From the NCBI GenBank assembly GCA_910584375.1, contig CAJUAH010000002.1:186001-250000 (forward strand): a DNA stretch of 64,000 nt. The letters are read 5' to 3'. A model generated the notes under the pieces. That model was not told the DNA's origin and searched no databases. It saw only the letters and a program-made list of their open reading frames with translations. This DNA comes from an uncultured Acetatifactor sp. (GTDB lineage: Bacteria; Bacillota; Clostridia; Lachnospirales; Lachnospiraceae). Position numbers and translations under genes: made by a program. Below, piece after piece: positions 42,432 through 50,056 of this stretch (positions within the stretch are counted from its first letter, which is position 1; every line of letters starts with the position of its first letter).

Positions 42432-43952
42432 TCAGCAACCATACATCATGATAACATTTTCAAAGCACTCATTGAACCCGAGATTTTTATACAGTACAAG
42501 GGCCTCCTCGGCGCCACTCAGAGTGACGGCGCGCACACCGTCCGCAAAGAGTTCCTCCAGCGCCCGGGAGCTTACCGCGGCAGCCGCTCCCCTCCTGCGA
42601 TACTCCTCCAACGTAGATACAAATTCCAGAGACGCCACATCTCCAGTACGGATCGTGGCCGCCGTGGAGACCGCTACGCCGTCCATCTCACACAGGTACA
42701 GCCTTATGTCCTCACGCTCCACCCACACATAATAATGCTCGGCGTCTATCATCTCCCAGCCATGCAGGGCAGTGTTCACCACATCCACCCAGATCTTCAT
42801 CTCTTCTCTGGTTCGGACTCTCTTTATGCGCATAGTATCTCCCAAGGATAAGCAGGACCGGAACTCATGCTCATACAGTAACATCCCCGGCTCAGTCCCC
42901 CCTGCCGAAAGATTCTGAAATCCCACAGATTCCAGACGCTCAATGAGATCTCCGGGCAGGTCATCCGGTGTAACAATCCATCTCGACGGCACTCTGCCCG
43001 CCTTGATCCCCTCTATCAGAGCCGGCAGTTCCCTCTCCCATTCCTGTTCATCCAGATTGATATGAAACGCCAGAGACGGCCCCTTTTCTCCTTCCTTTGG
43101 CATGATCCACTCCACCGGCCCCTGGTGCCAGTCGACGATCCCTGAGAGGGAAAAGGCCCGGTAATAGCGAAAATAATTGGCGGCCACAATACTTTTCTCC
43201 CTGCTCCGCACATATTTTTCCATGATATCCTCCGGTATATCGATCTCATATTCACAGCGCAGATCACCGTTTAACACAGAGCGTATCGGCCTGCCCTCCA
43301 ACTCCCTGTCGAAAAGAGCCTCCATGGAATTCATAACATGTCCCTGACTGCAATGGCATAAAAGTGGGGAAACCGTTGCATCTGACAGGATCGACTCCTT
43401 TGCAAAGGGACAATGACAGGCATGATAACGTTTCATGACCTCATCCTCCGCCTTTAAATATTCTGCCATATTATAGGGAAAGGCCATACAAAGCAGCTTG
43501 TTCCCTCTTCGGACAGGAGCCAGCATGGCCGGATTCTGTCTGATAAATTCCAGTACCTCATCTGTGATCTCCTGCCCGTAAAAATCTTTCTTTTCCTTAT
43601 TCAGTTGGACGAAATACGCCATTGTATCCTCTTTGGATTTACAGAGAAAAGCGTCCAAGTCGCCTGTCGCCAGCAACTCCTCACGGACTTGGGACACCTG
43701 CGAAGGATGCAAGCCATGTCTCACCCTGCGTAGAATTTTTTCCGCCGTTTCTCCGGGAGCCATCTCTTTCAGTCTTTCCATAAACACATACATATTATGG
43801 CACTTACATTTACACTCTGTGTCCATATCCGGCAAAACAATATCTGCCGTCAGCGTCTCCCAAAACGCTTCTCCCAGCTCCGCGCATATTTCCTTTTTGA
43901 ACGTGTGAAATCCGAATCCCAGTTCTTCATAGTTTATTGTGGTATCTCCCAT
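42432..43952 (-). CDS. DUF6144-like cysteine-rich domain fused to GNAT acetyltransferase
   Basis: 506 residues in two or three domains. The N-terminal ~250 residues carry paired cysteines (DTECKCKCHNM near 45, YHACHCPFAKES and PLLCHCSQGHV near 175-205), the DUF6144 pattern, likely binding metal. The C-terminal ~250 form a two-part GNAT region ending FVSTLEEYRRRGAAAAVSSRALEELFADG and LYKNLGFNECFENV. Each half occurs alone elsewhere, so this is a fusion. Function unknown. Start follows GACGGAGGAAGAAAAC. Confidence 0.8.
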   Translation of the reverse strand: MGDTTINYEELGFGFHTFKKEICAELGEAFWETLTADIVLPDMDTECKCKCHNMYVFMERLKEMAPGETAEKILRRVRHGLHPSQVSQVREELLATGDLDAFLCKSKEDTMAYFVQLNKEKKDFYGQEITDEVLEFIRQNPAMLAPVRRGNKLLCMAFPYNMAEYLKAEDEVMKRYHACHCPFAKESILSDATVSPLLCHCSQGHVMNSMEALFDRELEGRPIRSVLNGDLRCEYEIDIPEDIMEKYVRSREKSIVAANYFRYYRAFSLSGIVDWHQGPVEWIMPKEGEKGPSLAFHINLDEQEWERELPALIEGIKAGRVPSRWIVTPDDLPGDLIERLESVGFQNLSAGGTEPGMLLYEHEFRSCLSLGDTMRIKRVRTREEMKIWVDVVNTALHGWEMIDAEHYYVWVEREDIRLYLCEMDGVAVSTAATIRTGDVASLEFVSTLEEYRRRGAAAAVSSRALEELFADGVRAVTLSGAEEALVLYKNLGFNECFENVIMMYGC

Positions 43953-43994
43953 GTTTTCTTCCTCCGTCGTTATTACGCATTCACTCTTTGCCGC

Positions 43995-44837
43995 CTATCC
44001 CCTGTTTTCCCGTTCTCTCTGACATACCGGACAGTAATATATATTTCCGCCCAAATAAGATTCACGTACCAGAGTACCTCCGCATCTTGTACAAGGGTGC
44101 TTTATGGTCTTTGCCGACAATATGGTGCGATATCCCCCGGGACGGTTAAACAGATCCTTCTCCGTGTCCCGGCCTCCGCAGTCTCTCATCTCTTTCAATG
44201 TTGCTTTGATACTCTGATACAGTCTCGCTTTTTCTTCCTCCCCAATAGACTGAAGTTTTCTCTTCGGATGAATCCCTGCCCGGAACAGGATATCCTGTAA
44301 TACGCCGTTTCCAAGACCCGGAATCCGTTTTTGCGTGGCCAATAGACCCTTTATGCTAAGTGTAGGTTTTTCCCGGCTCCACATCATATCAAAATAAATT
44401 TCATTGAAACCATCCGTCAGCGGGTTAGGTCCCTGCTGCCGTCTCGGCAGATTGTCTGAATAGGGAACACAGAGCATGGATCCCCACATCTGCACCGTGC
44501 AACACATTCGGGAGCCGTCTTCAAATACAAGTAGTAGCTGATGAGATTTCGGCAATTTCTCCTCCGGCTCTAAATATTTCATGGGTGTACTGAGAGATAA
44601 GAGCATATCTCCGCAGATCACTTCCACATTACAGTCCCAGATATCCATGGTTCCTGTATCGGGACTGGCTCCCAAGATCTTTTTTCCTTCCAACAGTTCA
44701 GGATATCGGGATGGATCTCCTGAAAACTGTGCAAATCCGTGAGGAACCGCATTGGCAATCACGGTTTTCACCGTTTTCCCCACTATTGTCCTGTTTATCT
44801 GCTCTGCTAAAACATATACCTCCGGTAATTCAATCAT
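43995..44837 (-). CDS. Fpg/Nei-family DNA glycosylase-like protein lacking the catalytic proline
   Basis: 280 residues with the overall Fpg/endonuclease VIII layout. The helix-two-turn-helix block IPGLGNGVLQDILFRAGIHPKRKL and the zinc finger CTRCGGTLVRES...YYCPVC are intact. The N-terminus reads MIELPEVYVL, whereas active enzymes begin MPELPEVE and use Pro after Met removal as the Schiff-base nucleophile. The two Glu (positions 3 and 6) are kept. The Lys of the N-terminal domain is not evident. It may bind damaged DNA without cutting, or use a different chemistry. Start at 44837 after AGGCAGGGGCATTAC. Confidence 0.85.
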   Translation of the reverse strand: MIELPEVYVLAEQINRTIVGKTVKTVIANAVPHGFAQFSGDPSRYPELLEGKKILGASPDTGTMDIWDCNVEVICGDMLLSLSTPMKYLEPEEKLPKSHQLLLVFEDGSRMCCTVQMWGSMLCVPYSDNLPRRQQGPNPLTDGFNEIYFDMMWSREKPTLSIKGLLATQKRIPGLGNGVLQDILFRAGIHPKRKLQSIGEEEKARLYQSIKATLKEMRDCGGRDTEKDLFNRPGGYRTILSAKTIKHPCTRCGGTLVRESYLGGNIYYCPVCQRERENRG

Positions 44838-44995
44838 GTAATGCCCCTGCCTTTCCGTGTATTCTCGTCTGTGGCCCGCTGTCATAGCTCCGCTAGGAAT
44901 ACGGCGATCCTCCCTGTCCGCTAAAAAGAGGGTGCCACATATGTAAGGTATTATTAGTTTAACACGATCCACATCAGGCAAATGAACCATTTATA

Positions 44996-45883
44996 TCATA
45001 AATGTCGTATGGGCGTAAACCATTCCATTTGACAGTATGTCCCGTCATAATCCTCATCGCTTATACGTTCAAAATATAATTTCTGATTCTGCGTCTCATA
45101 TTTCTTCCCCTGCCTGTTCGCAAAATCGCAGATCGCGTCATACATGCCTCTGGCCATATCCGCATTGATATCATAATAATGATGTTTTCCGATGTAGTGG
45201 AATCTGGCACACATGCCGGAGGGAAAACAGTCCGCCATCATGCCTTCCGGTACTTGGGAGATGTCATTTACTTTGACAGAGGGCAAATAGTGAGAGTAAC
45301 CCTCCCTTATGTCAACGATGCGGGTTATCCCATAATAGACATTTTTTTCCGCAATATTATCAATCTTCAAACGGTCTTCCTCCCAAAATCTTTTCGCAAG
45401 CTTGGGCGGAAGTTCCACCGACTGGTCAAAGGGCACCTCAAAGCGCCTTCCTATCACCCGAAACTGTGGAACCATAACAATCTCCGGCCCAAACATCGCT
45501 CCGTTCGGCAATTTATTCTCGGGAAAAATCTGCAGCGGCGGAAATACTTTGATGATCGTTCCCGATCGTCGCAGTTCCCCGGGAGTGATCCGGTACTCTT
45601 TTTTAAAGGCGCGTATATATGCCTGTTCATGGGTGAATCCGTATTCATTCGCAATATCAATAATACGATAGTCCGTTTTCAACAGTTTTTCCACACTGGC
45701 GGCCAACTTTCTGGACCGAATATACCCGGCAAGAGGAGTCCCAAAAGCAAACTTAAAAAGGCGCTGTAAATGAATCTCCGAAATATAGAATCTTTTTGAC
45801 AGGTCTGCTATCGTTACTGTCTCCGTAATGTGATCTTCTATGGCAGACAGCAATTGTTCCATCAGATCATATGGCTGTAGCAT
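44996..45883 (-). CDS. AraC-family regulator with GyrI-like effector-binding domain
   Basis: 295 residues. Two helix-turn-helix motifs of the AraC type fill residues 8-106 (VTIADLSKRFYISEIHLQRLFK and IIDIANEYGFTHEQAYIRAFKKEY). The rest is a GyrI-like small-molecule-binding domain (PQFRVIGRRFEVPF, ARFHYIGKHHYYDINADMARGMYD), as in multidrug-sensing regulators. The start is 4 bp past the 78-residue gene, and its Shine-Dalgarno GGGAGGTGA overlaps that stop, so they are coupled. Confidence 0.9.
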   Translation of the reverse strand: MLQPYDLMEQLLSAIEDHITETVTIADLSKRFYISEIHLQRLFKFAFGTPLAGYIRSRKLAASVEKLLKTDYRIIDIANEYGFTHEQAYIRAFKKEYRITPGELRRSGTIIKVFPPLQIFPENKLPNGAMFGPEIVMVPQFRVIGRRFEVPFDQSVELPPKLAKRFWEEDRLKIDNIAEKNVYYGITRIVDIREGYSHYLPSVKVNDISQVPEGMMADCFPSGMCARFHYIGKHHYYDINADMARGMYDAICDFANRQGKKYETQNQKLYFERISDEDYDGTYCQMEWFTPIRHL

Positions 45884-45887
45884 CGGT

Positions 45888-46124
45888 TCACCTCCCTTTT
45901 TCGTTCCAATAGCCGTTGTAAGGTCTATGGCTCCCCATAAATACTGAAATCCGTCGTAAGGCCGTTATTATACAACGTTCAACACCTGTCCCCGCTATTT
46001 CCCACTCGCTGTTTTCGTTGTATATAAGATCATCTATCTCCTCCCTGGAGAGCTCGTCGCTCCTGCCGATCACTTCACCCTCCACCGTCCATACCCATAT
46101 GTCCCTGTCCACAAGAGTTTTCAT
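45888..46124 (-). CDS. Small hypothetical protein coupled to the AbiEi-like gene
   Basis: 78 residues, starting MKTLVDRDIWVWTVEGEVIGRSDEL. Soluble, acidic, no recognised family. Its ATG overlaps the stop of the AbiEi-like gene by 4 bp (ATGA), the place where the AbiEii nucleotidyltransferase toxin normally sits. It has no nucleotidyltransferase motif and is far too short to be one. The coupling makes it a candidate functional partner. Confidence 0.65.
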   Translation of the reverse strand: MKTLVDRDIWVWTVEGEVIGRSDELSREEIDDLIYNENSEWEIAGTGVERCIITALRRISVFMGSHRPYNGYWNEKGR

Positions 46125-46717
46125 ATATACTTTTTCACCTGATTTAACGCATGCAGCTTTTCCGCATAACAGATAAGCCTGTCTTTTGCCGTTTCCTGCT
46201 GCCTGTAGCGCTCGATGACCAAACAGAATATATCGTCGTCTATCGTATCTTTAAAACGGATACAATCGCAGACGCTCCTCTCTATATCGTAAACCGCATA
46301 CTGTCCAAAATCTGTATTTACGGTTTTCTGATGTTCAGAAAAACCGTTCCCCGAATAATAGTGCCTCGTCACAGGAAAACTCATTGCGATCTTGCTCCTG
46401 TCGTCTCTTCGGGTAGCTACCGAGACAGCGGGAGGTTCCGTCTCAATGAGTCCCTGATAAAAACACGCGCTGTCCGCACAAATCACTGCCCTGGGGTTAC
46501 TTCGGCATATCTCGATCGCCTTATAATCGCAGGGCTTGGAATAGTCGGCACAGCTAAACCAATAGATCCCATAACACACTTTTTCCAGCATACCACAGGA
46601 AACAAATTGCGCGATCTGTCTGTTGGTCAGCCCCTCTCTCAGCAACTCGGACGTACTGATATACCCGTTATATTTTTCACTCAACCGATAGCATTTTGCG
46701 TATGTTTCTTTGATCAT
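46121..46717 (-). CDS. AbiEi-type antitoxin-like transcriptional regulator (no AbiEii partner)
   Basis: 198 residues from MIKETYAKC. The N-terminal winged helix of AbiEi-type antitoxins is visible in GYISTSELLREGLTNRQIAQFVSCGMLEKVCYGIYWF (about 19-55), followed by the typical C-terminal domain (YDIERSVCDCIRF near 150). AbiEi proteins repress their own promoter by binding repeats. The cognate toxin gene is absent; a 78-residue unknown takes its place. The start at 46717 is preceded by GGTGGAAAAT and lies 24 nt past the expected transcription start; longer upstream starts fall in the promoter. Confidence 0.82.
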   Translation of the reverse strand: MIKETYAKCYRLSEKYNGYISTSELLREGLTNRQIAQFVSCGMLEKVCYGIYWFSCADYSKPCDYKAIEICRSNPRAVICADSACFYQGLIETEPPAVSVATRRDDRSKIAMSFPVTRHYYSGNGFSEHQKTVNTDFGQYAVYDIERSVCDCIRFKDTIDDDIFCLVIERYRQQETAKDRLICYAEKLHALNQVKKYI

Positions 46718-46747
46718 ATTTTCCACCGCGGTATTTTTGTTACACAT

Positions 46748-46776
46748 ATAGTAATATTTTTCATTACACACGTCAA
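46748..46776 (-). promoter_or_regulatory. Promoter of the AbiEi-like gene, with paired TGTGTAA repeats
   Basis: Minus strand -35 TTGACG (46771-46776), 17-bp spacer TGTGTAATGAAAAATAT, -10 TACTAT (46748-46753). TGTGTAA occurs right after the -35 and again after the -10. A near-copy is at 48251-48279. Confidence 0.75.
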
Positions 46777-46790
46777 GTATGAATACCAAT

Positions 46791-46831
46791 AAAATACCCC
46801 ATGAAAGCCCTGCTCTCTCATGGGGTATTTT
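46791..46831 (-). terminator. Terminator of the Rpn nuclease gene
   Basis: Perfect 14-bp stem AAAATACCCCATGA / TCATGGGGTATTTT (46791-46804 and 46818-46831), 13-nt loop, U-rich 3' arm on the minus strand. The loop and stem resemble those of the terminator at 48307-48341. Confidence 0.85.
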
Positions 46832-46861
46832 ATGATATTATCTGTTTTCGCCCAAAACCAA

Positions 46862-47701
46862 TTACTCTGCTTCTTTTAAATATGTTCTTACCTGCTCTTC
46901 TGTCAGATCAAATTTCAACCGTAGCCTCGTTATAAGTTCTTCATCTGAAAGACCTAAGTCTTTTCCCATTGATATTGCTCCAAAGATCCTGCCGATCTCT
47001 TTTCCGATCTCTTTTCCTATTTCTTCGCCAATCTTCTGGTTTTCCCTGTCGCGCATCAACAACGTCATATACTCGTGCCTCCATTCCCGGTTTTTCTTCG
47101 CTTCCTTCACAGCAGAATCAAGTTTCCTTACAAATATGTCTTCCGACGACTTGCCTGCCACATAATCCAAAAATGCTTTCAGTTCCTTGCTTATCGCTCC
47201 CCTTTTTCCATCGGCATTCAGAAAAATCTTTTTTGCCCCATCATTTAGAATAACCGTAGAATCTTCTTTACAGGTATTTTCAAAAGTATACACATAAAGG
47301 TCTTTTCCAAACAGATCCGACAAACAGATAAAGATAATGTAACTATTGTTCAGTGTATCGTAATCCCGACCCTTATCCACCAGCTGCAAATCAATCATGC
47401 TTTGGTAGTATCTGGTTCTCCTTGGCAATAGATTGGAGGTAGCAGCCTGCATTTCGATATCGTATACAGTGCCTTCCCCGTCGTTTACATATGCATCCAG
47501 CCGCACGCCTTTTGCGTCAAAATCTTCCTTTATGGTCTTCTGCAGTTCCGGATATTCCACATGGTCGATATCCATATCCGGCAGAATCCTCTGTAACAGT
47601 TCCTTACAAAGCTCTGCGTCCTGCATGACTTTCCCAAACAGGAAATCATTGGATATGCCCAAATCTTCCCATTTAGTCTGTTTTTTTTCCACGTTTTCCA
47701 T
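46862..47701 (-). CDS. Rpn-family recombination-promoting nuclease / PD-(D/E)XK transposase-like protein
   Basis: 279 residues. The N-terminal SNDFLFGKVMQD is the family entry motif, and GVRLDAYVNDGEGTVYDIEMQ supplies the PD-(D/E)XK-type Asp and Glu-x-Gln. YYQSMIDLQLVDKGRDYDTL and IIFICLSDLFGKD also fit the family. An EIGKEIGKEIG repeat encoded by 12-bp DNA repeats lies near residue 235, and a RLRLKFDLTEEQVRTYL-type tail follows. These proteins nick or cut DNA and can stimulate RecA-independent recombination. Many copies exist in related genomes. Start after AGGTAAAGGA. Confidence 0.88.
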   Translation of the reverse strand: MENVEKKQTKWEDLGISNDFLFGKVMQDAELCKELLQRILPDMDIDHVEYPELQKTIKEDFDAKGVRLDAYVNDGEGTVYDIEMQAATSNLLPRRTRYYQSMIDLQLVDKGRDYDTLNNSYIIFICLSDLFGKDLYVYTFENTCKEDSTVILNDGAKKIFLNADGKRGAISKELKAFLDYVAGKSSEDIFVRKLDSAVKEAKKNREWRHEYMTLLMRDRENQKIGEEIGKEIGKEIGRIFGAISMGKDLGLSDEELITRLRLKFDLTEEQVRTYLKEAE

Positions 47702-47778
47702 TCCTTTACCTGTCTTCTTTCCAAAAAATCTGCCGGAAAACGCTGTGTATTTTATTGCCGTTGCTATCTCTTACGTCT

Positions 47779-47807
47779 ATTATACACAGTGTTCCGGCAA
47801 AATACAA
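47779..47807 (-). promoter_or_regulatory. Promoter of the Rpn nuclease gene (block shared with the Uma2 remnant)
   Basis: Minus strand -35 TTGTAT (47802-47807), 17-bp spacer, -10 TATAAT (47779-47784). It is part of an imperfect inverted repeat with 47731-47750 (TGCCGGAA..C.CTGTGTA). Confidence 0.7.
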
Positions 47808-47834
47808 TAAGCTGTGAACTTATTTCGCTTTACC

Positions 47835-48200
47835 CTATTCCACTTTGCATCGTTCCTCGCTGTATACCTTGAGCATTTTCGCCTTTCCTTCCTCCCCATA
47901 CAGTTTCAACATACACTCCTCACACAGATAGTCGGTCGCCGCTTCCGGGTGTTCCTTCTTTACTTGAAAATAAGGCGGATATAATATTTCTCCCTTTTTC
48001 AGCTTTTCCAAACAAATGCCACAGCGATCTGAAATGCACTCTATCGCCTCATATTCGTTTCCATCACACCAATGTACGCCTCGCTGTAGTCTTCGGAATA
48101 TTTTCACCGCCGTTTCCTTTGAGATTTCTCCTGCATCAAACATTTCGCAGATCAACTCAGCAACAGAATTCAATCCATGTCCTATATCGTGACAACTCAT
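47835..48200 (-). CDS. Small cysteine-rich protein, possible zinc-binding
   Basis: 121 residues from MSCHDIGHGLNSVAELICEM. Two CxxC-type pairs, CGIC (about 65) and CEEC (about 100), with CDGNEYEAIECISDRC before them, suggest a zinc ribbon. Family not recognised. The start at 48200 has GGAAGGTACAGGTT ahead. Its promoter is a near-copy of the AbiEi promoter, so the two genes may be co-regulated. Confidence 0.7.
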   Translation of the reverse strand: MSCHDIGHGLNSVAELICEMFDAGEISKETAVKIFRRLQRGVHWCDGNEYEAIECISDRCGICLEKLKKGEILYPPYFQVKKEHPEAATDYLCEECMLKLYGEEGKAKMLKVYSEERCKVE

Positions 48201-48250
48201 AACCTGTACCTTCCTTTCACATGCTTCGGATTTAGCATTTCTTGTTACAC

Positions 48251-48279
48251 AAGATAGCATTTTTTATTACACATGTCAA
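48251..48279 (-). promoter_or_regulatory. Promoter of the 121-residue gene, near-copy of the AbiEi promoter
   Basis: Minus strand -35 TTGACA (48274-48279), 17-bp spacer TGTGTAATAAAAAATGC, -10 TATCTT (48251-48256), with TGTGTAAC after the -10. The repeat spacing is 2 bp shorter than in the AbiEi promoter. Confidence 0.75.
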
Positions 48280-48306
48280 GGATGAAATTGTAAATAAATG
48301 TAAAAA

Positions 48307-48341
48307 ATATCCCATGAAAGTCCTACGCTCTCATGGGATAT
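48307..48341 (-). terminator. Terminator of rlmH
   Basis: 11-bp stem ATATCCCATGA / TCATGGGATAT (48307-48317 and 48331-48341), followed on the minus strand by TTTTT. It lies 22 bp past the rlmH stop. Confidence 0.85.
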
Positions 48342-48363
48342 ATAAAAATTATCTGTTTTTCAC

Positions 48364-48843
48364 TCACTTGTGATACGGCTCGCCGCAGATGATCCGATAG
48401 GCCCGGTAGATCTGTTCGCACAGAATCACCCGCATCAACTGGTGGGGAAAGGTCATATCCGAAAAGCTGATCGCCAGGTCAGCGCGTTTTCGTATCTTTT
48501 CGTGGAGTCCCAGAGAACCGCCGATCACAAAGACGATATGGCTCTGCCCGCCAAGTCCCGCCCTGTCTATGATCTGCGCAAACGTCTCGGAGGTATACCG
48601 CCTGCCCTGAATCTCCAGCGTACAGACATAAGCCCCCTCCTCCAGACGGGACAGCAGGCGTTCGGCCTCCCTCTCCATGATCTGCTCCCTGAGAGTTTCC
48701 GAGGCTTTGTCCGGCGTCCTCTCGTCCGCGACCTCCACAATCTCCAGCCTGCAGTATCTGCTCAGACGCTTGGCATATTCCCCTATAGCCTCCCGGTAAA
48801 AGCTCTCCTTGATCTTTCCCACGCACAAGATTGTAATCTTCAT
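48364..48843 (-). CDS. rlmH: 23S rRNA (pseudouridine1915-N3)-methyltransferase RlmH
   Basis: 159 residues, the standard length, SPOUT fold. N-terminal MKITILCVGKIKE, the SAM-binding knot FVIGGSLGLHEKIRKRADLAISFSDMTFPHQLMRVILCEQIYRAYRI and the invariant C-terminal YHK. It methylates pseudouridine 1915 in helix 69 of the large subunit. Its terminator lies just past the stop. Confidence 0.97.
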   Translation of the reverse strand: MKITILCVGKIKESFYREAIGEYAKRLSRYCRLEIVEVADERTPDKASETLREQIMEREAERLLSRLEEGAYVCTLEIQGRRYTSETFAQIIDRAGLGGQSHIVFVIGGSLGLHEKIRKRADLAISFSDMTFPHQLMRVILCEQIYRAYRIICGEPYHK

Positions 48844-48915
48844 CGTCTACTCTGTCCCCAGTCTCTTTATTCCGGGCTGTCTATTTGGGAGATTTGGTCC
48901 CTTGCCGAAATACTG

Positions 48916-49821
48916 TCATCCCTCGGGGAAAATGGTATCGTACATATCGTCCACAAAATGATCCAGAAATTCCTGATCCAGGTTCACAAACTGGCGGTTC
49001 AGTACGGCCTTGAGCAAAGCGGTTCTCCGAAAATACCACTCCTCCTCGGGCACAGTGGACAACTGCAGCCCGGCGTCAATCTTTGCTCCCTCCAGATTCT
49101 CTTCACACCACTTCTCCATGGTGCCTTTAAGGGAGTTCTCGGAGTCCGCCTCCTTGGCGTACTGTTTTGAATTCTTCAGGGATACAAAGCCCATGACTAT
49201 GAAGATCACAAACATGACCCCCATGATACCGCCGATCATAAATCGGTTGGTGCCCTGCAGCTGAATGGGCAGCACGCCCGTCAGCAGCAATACCAGCCCC
49301 ACCATTCCCAGGCCGCCCACCACCAACAGCGTCCAGGCAGAGGACTTGTTCTCCGCGGCCTGTTCCGACTTGTTCTGATATCTCCCCGAGGAACGGCATA
49401 CCACAGGCTGGGCATGGGCTCCCGCCTTTGTCTCAGATTCGCTCTCGCCCATGCCGAACCACTGGGGCTGCGGTTTTTCCGCCTCCTCCTGAGCCCTCTC
49501 CTGCTGTATTCTGGCGGCCTCCTCAGCCTGCCGCGCCTGCTCCTGCTGTATGAATACGGAGCCGACCTTGATGGCCTTCTGCTTATCCTTCTCATTGATC
49601 AGCAGTTCGTATACGACTTCCTTCTCATCATAGACGACCTCCATATCCTTAAATCCGTTATACTCCAGATACTCTTTCAGCCGGAGCATCTCCTGCTCTC
49701 CCCCGAAGATGAGCGGGATCCTGTTTACAAGCTCCTTCTCCGGCACCAGCTGACAGCCGCAGTCCGCGCATACGGTGATTCCGTCTCTGTACTCATTTCT
49801 GCACTTGGGACATATCAACAT
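48916..49821 (-). CDS. Zinc-ribbon / DUF2007-like membrane protein
   Basis: 301 residues from MLICPKCRNEYRDGITVCADCGCQLV, a two-CxxC zinc ribbon. Next is a DUF2007-like fold (LKEYLEYNGFKDMEVVYDEKEVVYELLINEKDKQKA) and a Glu/Gln-rich helix. Two membrane helices follow at about 175-193 and 200-220. The C-terminal ~80 residues form a helical cytosolic domain. Likely a membrane-linked sensor or adaptor; no enzyme motif. Start chosen for GGAGGGGTTAGC upstream. The 235 bp upstream of it hold the stem-loop that ends the nfn genes and no gene. Confidence 0.78.
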   Translation of the reverse strand: MLICPKCRNEYRDGITVCADCGCQLVPEKELVNRIPLIFGGEQEMLRLKEYLEYNGFKDMEVVYDEKEVVYELLINEKDKQKAIKVGSVFIQQEQARQAEEAARIQQERAQEEAEKPQPQWFGMGESESETKAGAHAQPVVCRSSGRYQNKSEQAAENKSSAWTLLVVGGLGMVGLVLLLTGVLPIQLQGTNRFMIGGIMGVMFVIFIVMGFVSLKNSKQYAKEADSENSLKGTMEKWCEENLEGAKIDAGLQLSTVPEEEWYFRRTALLKAVLNRQFVNLDQEFLDHFVDDMYDTIFPEG

Positions 49822-49995
49822 GCTAACCCCTCCTATAACCCCTGTATTCTCATTTGTCTCCACATCTGCCTGATCTGTTCCCACGTATCCGCGGGATCCG
49901 CCGCTCGCCTGTACTGTTTATGCGGCAATTTACAGCCTGTTTATTCCCGCGAGCAATGAGTCAAAGTCCGAAGGATCTCGACGAATGCCGCGAGG

Positions 49996-50032
49996 ATCAA
50001 ATACCCTGTCAGCTTGCTGCGGGGTATTTGAT
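49996..50032 (-). terminator. Stem-loop after the glutamate-synthase-like (NfnB-type) gene
   Basis: ATCAAATACCC (49996-50006) and GGGTATTTGAT (50022-50032), 15-nt loop. It lies 25 bp past the minus-strand stop at 50057. The U-run is weak on the minus strand and stronger on the plus. Confidence 0.65.
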
Positions 50033-50056
50033 TTTTCCGGGCGTAAGACGCAGCCG

